Shown: piece after piece, positions 45,382-52,865 of the stretch | How positions within the stretch are numbered: position 1 is the first letter of the stretch | How the letters are laid out: each line of letters opens with the position of its first letter | Source: Comamonas thiooxydans | GTDB taxonomy: Bacteria; Pseudomonadota; Gammaproteobacteria; Burkholderiales; Burkholderiaceae_C | Length of the DNA: 64,000 nucleotides | Assembly: GCF_002157685.2 (NCBI RefSeq) | Contig: NZ_AP026738.1 | Span: forward strand, 1,860,001-1,924,000 | Reading direction: 5' to 3' | Made by a program: the position numbers and the translations under genes | Notes under the pieces: model-generated | What the model saw: the letters and a program-made list of their open reading frames with translations, nothing else | Told to the model about the DNA's origin: nothing | Database searches by the model: none

Positions 45382-46205
45382 TGGCCGAATATTCTCAGCC
45401 TCAAGCGGAAACAGCGCCCCAATCCGGCGCTGTTTTTTCTATGGAAGAAGCAGATGTACAGCGCCGCTTTGGCGGCTTGGAGCGCCTCTACGGCGTGCAG
45501 GGGGCAGCCCGGATTCGTGCGGCCCATGTGGTGGTGGTTGGTGTGGGCGGAGTCGGTTCATGGACGGCCGAGGCTCTGGCGCGCAGCGGCGTGAGTCGTT
45601 TGACTCTGATCGATATGGACCATGTGGCCGAGTCCAATATCAATCGCCAGATCCACGCGCTGACCAGCACTGTCGGTCAGGCCAAGATCGATGCCATGCG
45701 TGATCGCATCGCCGAGATCAATCCAGGCTGCGAGGTCAATTGCATCGATGAATTTGTCGATCCGGACAACTGGCTGCAACTCTTGCCGGCAGATGCCGAT
45801 GCGGTGATAGATGCTTGCGATCAGATCAAGGCCAAGGCCGAAATGGCGGCGCATGCGCGCAAGACCCGGCAGTGCTTTATCTCCGTTGGTGCTGCAGGTG
45901 GCAAGCGCATGGCCCACTTGGTGGACATTGCAGACCTGAGTGCGACAACCCATGATCCGCTTCTGTCGCAGCTGCGCTACCGACTGCGCAAGCAGCATGG
46001 TGCTCCCAAGGATGGCAAGCGCATGGGGGTGACTTGTGTGTTCAGCCGTGAGGCCGTCGCACCACCTGATGCATCTTGCTCAATCGAGGGCGGTGATGGC
46101 AGTCTCAACTGCCACGGCTATGGCTCGGTCGTGGCGGTGACAGCTACCTTTGGTCAGTGCGCAGCAGGCTGGGTACTTGATCAATTGGCTCGCAAACCAA
46201 GCTAA
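45381..46205 (+). CDS. tcdA: tRNA threonylcarbamoyladenosine dehydratase TcdA (CsdL)
   Basis: 274 residues, E1-like ATP-dependent enzyme that cyclises t6A37 in tRNA to ct6A. ATP-binding GVGGVGSWTAEALARSG, the metal/nucleotide region DMDHVAESNINRQIHA, DACDQIKAKAEM, and the C-terminal FSREAV...GSVVAVTATFG segment are as in the family. The ATG at 45381 is coupled to cpoB; an internal ATG (45441) nearer to the family N-terminus (EEADVQRRFGGLERLYG) is a possible alternative start. Confidence 0.92.
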   Translation: MAEYSQPQAETAPQSGAVFSMEEADVQRRFGGLERLYGVQGAARIRAAHVVVVGVGGVGSWTAEALARSGVSRLTLIDMDHVAESNINRQIHALTSTVGQAKIDAMRDRIAEINPGCEVNCIDEFVDPDNWLQLLPADADAVIDACDQIKAKAEMAAHARKTRQCFISVGAAGGKRMAHLVDIADLSATTHDPLLSQLRYRLRKQHGAPKDGKRMGVTCVFSREAVAPPDASCSIEGGDGSLNCHGYGSVVAVTATFGQCAAGWVLDQLARKPS

Positions 46206-46301
46206 TCCAACTAATTCAAGAATTAGGCAAAGAGCCGGGAAAAATAGATTACAATAACGTCATTCCACTGATTAGGCAACTACTGCTTTTGATGTGTGGC
46301 A

Positions 46302-46377
46302 GGGTCTTTAGCTCAGTCGGTAGAGCAGCGGACTTTTAATCCGTTGGTCGCGAGTTCGAATCTCGCAGGACCCACCA
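46302..46377 (+). tRNA. tRNA-Lys (UUU anticodon), CCA encoded
   Basis: A 76-base cloverleaf: acceptor gggtctt pairs with aggaccc (one G-U pair), D-arm gctcagtcggtagagc, anticodon loop cttttaa with TTT in a gcgga/tccgt-type stem, T-arm with gttcgaatc, and an encoded CCA at 46375-46377. A terminator follows 9 bases later. Confidence 0.97.
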
Positions 46378-46385
46378 GAATGCAT

Positions 46386-46422
46386 AAGCCGCTACAGCTA
46401 TTAAAGTTGTAGCGGCTTTTAT
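46386..46422 (+). terminator. Rho-independent terminator of the tRNA
   Basis: Arms aagccgctaca (46386-46396) and tgtagcggctt (46408-46418) are perfectly complementary with an 11-nt loop, followed by tttatg. Placement 9 bases after the tRNA CCA end is typical. Confidence 0.85.
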
Positions 46423-46776
46423 GTTTTATTCCCGCGGTGGGAGTATTCATCGCTCCAAGGCATTGCGGTTTGCCCTTCTTGAGCGTTCATGGACACGGGC
46501 AGCCCTTGCTCTGTCGGCCTACGGTTCGGGTAGCGCTCCGTATCCATTCCTGTGCCGGGTTATCAATCAACAGAAACGACTCTTGCAGAGGCTGAGTGGC
46601 CTCTGCAGCCAGGTTTTGTGCTTCACCAAAGGCTTTCTCCGTCGGAGTGAGTAGTGAACCTGCTTTTCACTGGACAGGCAGCGGCTCAGCAGATCGGTCA
46701 GTTGAGGTGATGGTGGCGCCAGGCCTTGTCTTCTGGCGGGCCAGCGGTGCTGGCGCTGGTCGCCGTGTGCTTGCCG
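46423..46776. other. Intergenic, nothing recognised
   Basis: 354 bases between the tRNA terminator and the terminator of the minus-strand small gene. Short frames only, none with a ribosome site. Confidence 0.6.
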
Positions 46777-46816
46777 AAAAAGCAGAACCCCGCTCAGTTC
46801 AACAGTGGCGGGGTTC
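46777..46816 (-). terminator. Rho-independent terminator of the 61-residue gene
   Basis: On the minus strand, gaaccccgc and gcggggttc (9 bp, 14-nt loop, genomic 46785-46793 and 46808-46816) are followed by tgcttttt. It lies 27 bases after the stop of the small minus-strand gene, supporting that gene as real. Confidence 0.85.
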
Positions 46817-46843
46817 GTCAGGAGATCGGAGACCGAGCTGCTG

Positions 46844-47029
46844 TTATGGGGTTTTGCTTCTTCCCCGGTAGTTCAGGTCAGTGGCCGAGTAGTTTTCACG
46901 CTTGCGCCAGTCCATTTGAATCGGTCCGGCGTGGTTGGCAGGATAGGTGATGCGCTCTTTTTCGCGATTGAGTTCCCACTGCTTTGCATCCACGATGCGA
47001 TGGACTGTGGACTCTTTGGATTTACTCAT
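46844..47029 (-). CDS. Small charged protein, 61 residues, function unknown
   Basis: Starts MSKSKESTVHRIVDAKQWE and ends DLNYRGRSKTP; rich in charged and aromatic residues (YPANHAGPIQMDWRKRENYS), no membrane helix. Support comes from the rho-independent terminator immediately downstream (46777-46816) and a protein-like composition; the ribosome site is weak. An in-frame TTG at 47047 is a less likely start. I do not recognise the family. Confidence 0.6.
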   Translation of the reverse strand: MSKSKESTVHRIVDAKQWELNREKERITYPANHAGPIQMDWRKRENYSATDLNYRGRSKTP

Positions 47030-47389
47030 GGGGAAGGCGGCCTTCAATCAAGTTTCTGAACCTAAAGAAGACGGTACAGCTGACGGGATGGCGAGTCCAG
47101 TGAATTCGCCTGATGAATGACGGATCGCTTGGATTGCGTTGGAATCACGACTACTAAGGGGTTTTTTAGGGTGGATGCGGATAGTTGCTGCTTGGAGGAT
47201 GGGGCTGTGTTCCCGTCAAGGCGTCAGCCTTGAAACGGCCTGAGCCCTGTGTGGCGGCTCAAACGCTGCAAACAGAGCGTCGGGGAATTCTCGTCGGGCA
47301 TATTGGTCCCAGGAATGAGAAAAGTCCGCTTTGGAAGACGGGCAGGGTGATGGATGGTTGAATGAGGCTTTCAACCTCAATGAACAACA
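47030..47389. other. 360-bp gap, divergent promoters expected
   Basis: Lies between the minus-strand small gene and the plus-strand lipocalin gene. No gene, repeat or recognisable operator is seen. Confidence 0.55.
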
Positions 47390-47938
47390 ATGCATTTTTC
47401 GAGAAGTGCTTTGCTTCGTACTGCCGCCTTGACGGCGGTTGCTGCAGGAATTGCAGCTGCGTTTGGGGGTTGCGCTGTCTTGGTACCCCGAGGCCTACAG
47501 CCTGTGAGCGGCTTTGATGCCAAGCGCTACATGGGCACCTGGTATGAATTGGCAAGGATTGACCATAGTTTCGAAACGGGACTAACGCAGGTATCCGCGC
47601 AATACAGCCTCAACGACGATGGCACAGTGACGGTAGTCAACCGAGGTTATGACGAAACGAAGAAGAAATGGCGTGAGGCCAAGGGCAGGGCGCGCTTTCA
47701 GGGCGATTCCAGTGTGGCAGCGCTCAAGGTTTCTTTCTTTGGCCCGTTCTATGGCGGCTACAACGTGGTGAGCCTGGATGACGCTTACCAGACTTCCTTG
47801 GTGATAGGCAACAGCTTGGACTATTTCTGGTTGCTTTCGCGCAGCAAGACCATGCCCGAGCAGCAATTCAGACGACTGCTTGAAAAGGCACAGTCACTGG
47901 GTGTTGATCTGAGTCGTGTGCAGGTTGTCGCACAGTAG
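47390..47938 (+). CDS. Outer-membrane lipocalin, Blc-like lipoprotein
   Basis: 182 residues. Lipoprotein signal with AFGGC (Cys 28) and the lipocalin signature GTWYELARIDHSFE near residue 50, followed by YSLNDDGTVTVVNRGYDE and a C-terminal helix. Blc proteins bind lysophospholipids or fatty acids and are usually stress- or stationary-phase induced. Next to the lipoprotein Cys the +2 residue is Ala, consistent with outer-membrane sorting. Monocistronic. Confidence 0.92.
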   Translation: MHFSRSALLRTAALTAVAAGIAAAFGGCAVLVPRGLQPVSGFDAKRYMGTWYELARIDHSFETGLTQVSAQYSLNDDGTVTVVNRGYDETKKKWREAKGRARFQGDSSVAALKVSFFGPFYGGYNVVSLDDAYQTSLVIGNSLDYFWLLSRSKTMPEQQFRRLLEKAQSLGVDLSRVQVVAQ

Positions 47939-48366
47939 TTCAAGCACTGCAGCGATATGTTGCAAAGCGGCAGCAAAAGGTACAGGACTTGGCAAGCAAA
48001 AAGTCGGCCCATGCGGCTCCCAGTCTGGATTCAGTCGGCTCATGCTTGGCGTCGTGGCGCGGGACTGTGCGTACCGTCGTCCCGGACGCTCTGACCTTTG
48101 ACCCATTCGCCTTGATTGCTGCACGGCAATGTGTCCAGGTGGGCGATGCCTTCGACTGTGACTGCTAGACCCAAATAGATGCAGCCGGCGATCTGTCGTC
48201 TACATCCTGCCGCGATGCGTATTCCGGTTGGGCCGACTCCTCACGCCGGAGGCGAGGCATGGTGTTGCATCGGCCGAGTGAGTCCACCGCCTGAAGCGGT
48301 CAGCCTGAGCATTTTCTTGGTGAATTGCTTCAGGCCGATTGCGACGGGCAGCTAGGGTATATGCAT
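47939..48366. other. 428-bp gap, nothing recognised
   Basis: Between convergent lipocalin and cytochrome c genes. Only short frames without ribosome sites are present; no strong hairpin with T-tract found. Confidence 0.55.
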
Positions 48367-48765
48367 TCAATGCGAGAGTGCTCGAAGTGAATGGCACTCT
48401 CGTGAATCGTTAGCTTGCTTGAGGTAGGCAATCAAGTCGCTACGCTCCTTGGAGTCAGGGATTCCGGCGTACGTCATTGTTGTACCTGGTAGCACCTTCA
48501 TGGGCTGGGTCAGGAAACGATCGAGTGTTTTTTCGTCCCAGATGAAGCCGGAGTTCTTCATGGCATCCGAGTAAGCAAAGCCGGGAACCGTGCCCGCACG
48601 CCGTCCCAGCAGGCCACAATGATGCGGTCCCACTCGGTCATATGCCAGCGCATGGCAGGCCGCACAGCGGGCGTAGATCTGCTCGCCAGGAAGCTTGTCT
48701 GGTGCTGCATGCACTGCCGCCGCGAACGACAGCATGCCAGGCAGCAGCCACCGTTCGGTGTTCAT
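48367..48765 (-). CDS. Class I c-type cytochrome
   Basis: 132 residues. Signal peptide (ending AVHAA), one heme site CAACH at residues 34-38, HHCGLLGRRAGTVPGFAYSDAMK as in cytochrome c2/class I proteins, and a likely axial Met 97 in GTTMTYAG. Periplasmic electron carrier. Its ATG overlaps the ferritin-like gene stop (ATGA), so the two are co-translated. An extra Cys pair outside the heme site (one in HHCG, one near the C-terminus) is uncommon. Confidence 0.88.
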   Translation of the reverse strand: MNTERWLLPGMLSFAAAVHAAPDKLPGEQIYARCAACHALAYDRVGPHHCGLLGRRAGTVPGFAYSDAMKNSGFIWDEKTLDRFLTQPMKVLPGTTMTYAGIPDSKERSDLIAYLKQANDSRECHSLRALSH

Positions 48766-49331
48766 GATACGAATGCCGTGGGGACCGGTGCTTCGCCCAC
48801 TGCCTGGCGCAGTATTGCCCAGTGCATGGCTTCATCACCCAGAATGCTGGCCGCAGCCTTGGATAGTTCTCGATTGCCGAACAAGGGAACGGCTCCCAGA
48901 TAGGCACTGACGGCCCCTTGCTCCAGTCGTGCCGCAAAGCGCAGCACATCCTCCTGTGATTTCAGCTGATTTGCTGGGAAGTTGTAAGCAGTCTTGGGGA
49001 CCACCGGCTTGCCACCCAGTTTTTCAACCGTCTTGGCTAGTAGTTCGGCATGCGCTTTGTGATGGCCCTGGAAGGTCAGGGCCAGATCCAGCACGGAGGG
49101 TTGCAGCAGTTTGCTTTCTGCTCCCAACTGATAAGCAGCGATGGCCTCCAGCTCTGCACTCAGGGCGGTGTTCAGGATTTGAGTGTCCTGGGCTTTTCCA
49201 TCGCCGGTTTTGGCGGCTAGCGCTTCACGGCCGGCTAATAGCGCAACAGCGGCACCTGAAAGCATCAGCCCGGATTGGCCAAGAAAGAGGCGGCGCGCGC
49301 CCTGTGGATGAGCGATATGCAAAAACGACAT
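48762..49331 (-). CDS. Exported ferritin-like four-helix protein
   Basis: 189 residues. A twin-arginine-like leader (RRLFLGQSGLMLSGAAVALLAG, ending ALAA) suggests Tat export in a folded, cofactor-bearing state. The mature part has ferritin-like helices: ALSAELEAIAAYQLGAES with E-x-x-A-x-x-Y, ALTFQGHHKAHAELLAK with clustered His, RLEQGAVSAYL and ILGDEAMHWAILRQ, giving Glu/His candidates for a di-metal site. AAGGAG precedes ATG 49331. Operon with cytochrome c and divergent from an ECF sigma gene, with matching promoter motifs, so likely a stress or redox response. Substrate unknown. Confidence 0.82.
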   Translation of the reverse strand: MSFLHIAHPQGARRLFLGQSGLMLSGAAVALLAGREALAAKTGDGKAQDTQILNTALSAELEAIAAYQLGAESKLLQPSVLDLALTFQGHHKAHAELLAKTVEKLGGKPVVPKTAYNFPANQLKSQEDVLRFAARLEQGAVSAYLGAVPLFGNRELSKAAASILGDEAMHWAILRQAVGEAPVPTAFVS

Positions 49332-49403
49332 GATGCACTCCTTCGTAGATAACGAGGCCTGCTTTGGGAGATCGAAAATCCGGCGTCCAGGACAAGCACT
49401 CAT

Positions 49404-49435
49404 CCATTGGATGGATCGGCGCGTCACCACGTTCC
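49404..49435 (-). promoter_or_regulatory. ECF-type promoter for the ferritin-like/cytochrome c operon
   Basis: On the minus strand GGAACG (49435-49430), 16 bases, then CATCCAATGG (49413-49404), about 73 bases before the ATG at 49331. The identical -35-like and -10-like blocks with identical spacing occur on the plus strand in front of the sigma gene. GGAAC is the usual -35 core of ECF sigma promoters. Confidence 0.7.
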
Positions 49436-49474
49436 GCCCCTGTTGGCAGCAGGGCCGAGAATCAGATCGACACG

Positions 49475-49506
49475 GGAACGCTGGATGCGGATACACCATC
49501 CAATGG
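49475..49506 (+). promoter_or_regulatory. ECF-type promoter for the sigma factor gene (autoregulation)
   Basis: GGAACG (49475-49480), 16 bases, CATCCAATGG (49497-49506), then an AAAGGAGG ribosome site and ATG at 49522. The leader would be very short. Matches the divergent copy at 49404-49435 exactly in both blocks and in spacing. Confidence 0.7.
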
Positions 49507-49521
49507 TCAAAGGAGGCGTAC

Positions 49522-50217
49522 ATGCCGCACACTCAACCTTCGAGCCACAGCCCTGCGGTTGCTGATGCTTCGGATCTGGAGCTCGCTTTCAGAGCTGCAG
49601 CTGGCGATGAGGTGGCTTTCGAGGCCATCATGCGACGCCACAATCGCTTGTTGTTTCGCACCGCACGAGCCATATTGAAAAGCGATATGGATGCCGAAGA
49701 TGTCGTGCAGCAGGCCTATTTGCAGGCTTGGCAGGCATTGGGAAATTTCAGGGCGGATGCCAAGTTGTCGACATGGCTGGTACGCATTGTCGTCAATGAA
49801 GCTCTTGGACAGATTAGACGTCGTCAGTTGAAGATCGTGCCGCTGGAGTCCGCGATGGCATCGCCCCAGCAGACGGATGCCAGTTGGCAGCAGGACGATA
49901 TGGATCGGGGCCCCGATCGAACAGTCATGCGTTCGGAGTTGCGTCAAATCATGGAGGCGCGCATTGACCTGCTGCCCGATGACTTCCGCCGGGTTTTCAT
50001 GTTGCGCGGGGTGGAAGAGATGAGTGCGCAAGAGGTGTCGCAGATACTGGAAATTCCAGAGGCTACGGTGCGCACGCGCTTCTTCCGTGCACGAAGCATG
50101 CTTCGTGAAGGGCTTTCACAGGATCTGGATATGGCGCTCAGCGACGCCTTCAATTTCGATGGGGAGCGGTGCAATCGCATCGTGTCCTTGGTGCGGGCAA
50201 GACTGGCCCGGCGCTAA
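49522..50217 (+). CDS. ECF RNA polymerase sigma factor (RpoE-like)
   Basis: 231 residues. Region 2: LAFRAAAGDEVAFEAIMRRHNRLLFRTARAIL and DAEDVVQQAYLQAWQALGNFR, then KLSTWLVRIVVNEAL; region 4: LPDDFRRVFMLRGVEEMSAQEVSQIL plus EATVRTRFFRARSMLREGL. ATG 49522 follows a perfect AAAGGAGG site. No anti-sigma gene is adjacent on either side, unusual for this group; the divergent neighbours are the ferritin-like and cytochrome c genes under the same promoter motif, so they are the probable regulon core together with the sigma gene itself. Confidence 0.92.
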   Translation: MPHTQPSSHSPAVADASDLELAFRAAAGDEVAFEAIMRRHNRLLFRTARAILKSDMDAEDVVQQAYLQAWQALGNFRADAKLSTWLVRIVVNEALGQIRRRQLKIVPLESAMASPQQTDASWQQDDMDRGPDRTVMRSELRQIMEARIDLLPDDFRRVFMLRGVEEMSAQEVSQILEIPEATVRTRFFRARSMLREGLSQDLDMALSDAFNFDGERCNRIVSLVRARLARR

Positions 50218-50643
50218 GCAGGCATGCTTGAGTTATTGGTTCTGATGAACATGCAGCAGATGCAGACTGATTCGCGAGAATGGACTGCCCTGGGCAAGTA
50301 GCAGATCTGCGCTTCACCAACTCTGGATTTCTTCATGCAGAGACCTTCATGGGGTGGGTTCTCTACTTTTGAGTGGAGCGAAGATTCGAGGAGGCTTCAA
50401 AGCGGACCACAGGTGGTGGCTTGTGCCACGAAGCCGTCATACAGAAAAACTCACCGCGGAAACATGCCTGGAGCAGCAGCTGAAATCCAGGTGGATGGCG
50501 AAACTAGTGGATTGATTGACATTTTCGCCACGGCTGCTGCTGAGACACTTGTTGAATGTCGATGATCATCGCTTCACATTGCATGCTTTTCCAGATTAAA
50601 TATTGACAAAAGCCGTGTGAGTCGACTGTATGTAGGAGGGGGC
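50218..50643. other. 426-bp gap, nothing recognised
   Basis: No frame with a good start or ribosome site. In particular no anti-sigma-like membrane protein is encoded after the ECF sigma gene. Confidence 0.55.
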
Positions 50644-51879
50644 ATGCAGATGAACGATCTGGAGGTTGACGGGAATCGCCATCTCAATCATTTGATGAGA
50701 TCAGGTGTGTGCGCAGAAGGAGTGGATCGCATACTGCGTGCGGTTCGCAAGCACCTGGGAATGGATATCGCCTTTGTCTCACACTTCGGTGCTGCCGAAC
50801 GGGTGCTCAAGCATTTGGACAGTGTTTCGGGTGGGCCGCTCTATCAAGGCCAGAGCATTCCCATGCAAGAGGGATACTGCCTGAAGGTTGTGCATGGCGA
50901 GCTGCCCGAGTGCATTCCGGACACAAGTTGTGTGCCGGCCGCTCAGCACATTTCTGCAACACATGCCATTCCCATAGGTTCCCATTTGAGTGTTCCCGTC
51001 CGTCTCACGGATGGGCATGTGTATGGGACGCTTTGCTGCTTCAGCTACCTCCCGAATCCAACGCTAGGGGAGCGCGACATGCAATTGCTGCGCGCATTTG
51101 CAGAGATCCTGGCAGACCGCATCGAAGAGCAGGCTGCCGAGGAGCAGGTCAAGGCACGGTTGGTCGGTGAGGTCCGATCCGCGTTGGCGCACGGTGATCC
51201 GAGGATGGTTTTCCAGCCGATCTGCAGTTTGCGTGACAAGGCCATCTGCGGCTTTGAAAGCCTTTCGCGTTTTGATGTCGAGCCCAGGCATGCGCCGGAT
51301 TATTGGTTCGATGTGGCAGACAAGGCAGGTTTAGGCATCGACCTGGAGTTGTGCGCTGTTTCCAAGGTGCTGCCAGCGCTGGAGCGGCTGCCCGTCAACA
51401 GCAGCGTAAGTGTCAACTGCTCGCCACAATTGCTGCTCAGCAGCAAATTCCATCAACTACTTGATGGCATTGATGATCTCTCCCGTCTGGTCCTGGAGAT
51501 TACAGAACATGCTGCGGTCAAGGATTACAAAGCCCTTGCCATTGGGCTGGAGCCTTACCGTCGCCGGGGCGTGAAACTGGCGGTTGACGATGCTGGTGCA
51601 GGCTATTCCAGCATGCGGCATATCCTCAATCTTGAGCCCGAGATCATCAAGCTGGATATGAGTCTTACTCACTCTATCGATACAGATGAGAAACGGCGTG
51701 CACTGGCCAGAGGCCTCATCAGCTTCGCGCATGAAATAGGAAGCCTGGTGATTGCAGAGGGCGTTGAACGGCCGGAAGAGCTGGATATGCTGAAAAGGCT
51801 TGGAGTGGATTGCGCCCAAGGGTATTTGCTTTCCAGGCCACTTGAGATTGATGCTGCGGCGGTGTTCTCGCTTCACTAG
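50644..51879 (+). CDS. GAF-EAL protein, putative c-di-GMP phosphodiesterase
   Basis: About 411 residues, cytoplasmic. An N-terminal GAF-type sensor (about residues 15-165: VDRILRAVRKHLGMDIAFVSHF and HLSVPVRLTDGHVYGTLCCF) is followed by an EAL domain. Catalytic and metal residues are retained in variant form: FESLSRF for EAL, NCSP, LEITEH, VDDAGAGYSS, IKLDMSL, IAEGVE and QGYLLSRP. Activity is therefore plausible. ATG 50644 follows AGGAGG; ATG 50650 is an alternative. c-di-GMP control of the giant adhesins is an attractive but unproven link. Confidence 0.87.
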   Translation: MQMNDLEVDGNRHLNHLMRSGVCAEGVDRILRAVRKHLGMDIAFVSHFGAAERVLKHLDSVSGGPLYQGQSIPMQEGYCLKVVHGELPECIPDTSCVPAAQHISATHAIPIGSHLSVPVRLTDGHVYGTLCCFSYLPNPTLGERDMQLLRAFAEILADRIEEQAAEEQVKARLVGEVRSALAHGDPRMVFQPICSLRDKAICGFESLSRFDVEPRHAPDYWFDVADKAGLGIDLELCAVSKVLPALERLPVNSSVSVNCSPQLLLSSKFHQLLDGIDDLSRLVLEITEHAAVKDYKALAIGLEPYRRRGVKLAVDDAGAGYSSMRHILNLEPEIIKLDMSLTHSIDTDEKRRALARGLISFAHEIGSLVIAEGVERPEELDMLKRLGVDCAQGYLLSRPLEIDAAAVFSLH

Positions 51880-52152
51880 TCGGTGTGCTGAGGGATGTGT
51901 CGCTGCATGGGTGGTCGCATCGTTCAAGTGTCTGGCAGCCGATCTCGTCCAGCAGACAGATGGCTTGGCTGGCTTCGTTCGCCTGCATCGAGCAGGCCTT
52001 GGCTCTTCTCGTGACTCCTTGTGGGACTGAGCTCATATGGAGCCTCGGGTGACGGGTGCTTGGTTCGTGCTTGGCCCTAGCGTAAACATCTATTTAGTGC
52101 TGTCAATCAATGCGAGCATACTGTTTGCGAATATCAATTGCACGAGGACGCT

Positions 52153-52257
52153 ATGAAGTGGCTGCTTGTCAGTTTTGCGCTCATGGTGTTGACGCTCTGC
52201 GTCAGCTTTGTCGCGTCGGTCGCGGACGACCTGAGGCAAGGCAGCGATCAGGATTGA
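52153..52257 (+). CDS. Tiny 34-residue exported or membrane peptide
   Basis: ATG 52153 follows GAGGA at good spacing. The product is MKWLLVSFALMVLTLCVSFV then ASVADDLRQGSDQD: a Lys-Trp start, one hydrophobic helix containing a Cys, and an acidic tail, so a short membrane-anchored peptide or a signal-peptide-like product. Too short to classify. Stands alone between the EAL gene and the second secretion locus. Confidence 0.5.
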   Translation: MKWLLVSFALMVLTLCVSFVASVADDLRQGSDQD

Positions 52258-52865
52258 CTACCGGGGTTTTCAGGACCCCTCATGAGGCATTTCCACACCA
52301 TCGATTGCAATCGTCACGCCCATGATGTTGCGGTCTATTTCCATTGGGCGTCCAAATCCCTCAAGCTTGACGATGTAGCTGCCGCGATCGAACTGCCTGG
52401 CTTTGCTGGCGCAGCTTGATGCGCCTTCCAATGCCTCGGGAATGCGTGGCAAGCGCGCATGTGAGCGATGTTGATCTGAAATTCATAGATCAGGGCTGAA
52501 ATCTCCAATAGCAGCTATGCGCCGTCGGCTCTGAGAAAACCCGAAGGAGCGCCTTGCTGTCTCCAACCGGAAGCGGCTTTGGAAGCAGCCTCAGGCAACT
52601 ACACACTGCATCACCACCGAATCGCTTGACCAGTCACCACCAAGGACTCAATGCACCAATTGGGGCAAAAAATGAGTGCGGCTGCATGGTGCTTCTGGCA
52701 GAAGAAATACCTGATTTCAGTGATTGCTCTTGCAGTCCTTGCCCAGTTAATATTCTTGGCACACTTTTTGACAATTAAGACTTTTGCATACTTTTTGAGG
52801 GCTTGTTGCTAGAGCTCGCCGGCGTCTTCTTGTCAAACAGCCTTCGTCACTATCCCCCTGCAGAT
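52258..52865. other. 608-bp region upstream of the second export locus
   Basis: No supported gene. A 60-codon minus-strand frame (52270-52452) has a protein-like composition but starts only with TTG and lacks a ribosome site. An aatagcagctatgcg stretch at 52507-52521 resembles the reverse complement of the TTGATAGCTGCTA box. The last 110 bases before 52866 are AT-rich and probably contain the promoter. Confidence 0.45.

Noticed and set aside
46302..46377. tRNA-Lys as an integration site
   Set aside because: No duplicated tRNA 3' end, integrase or foreign island is visible downstream.
50603..50632. Sigma-70-like promoter (TTGACA ... TGTATG) before the GAF-EAL gene
   Set aside because: The start of transcription would fall inside the ribosome site, leaving no room for a functional leader.
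50218..50643. Anti-sigma factor gene after the ECF sigma gene
   Set aside because: No frame with a membrane helix or zinc-binding HxxxCxxC motif was found there.
52270..52452. 60-codon minus-strand frame with plausible amino-acid composition
   Set aside because: Only a TTG start, no ribosome site, no recognisable family. Could be a remnant but cannot be supported.
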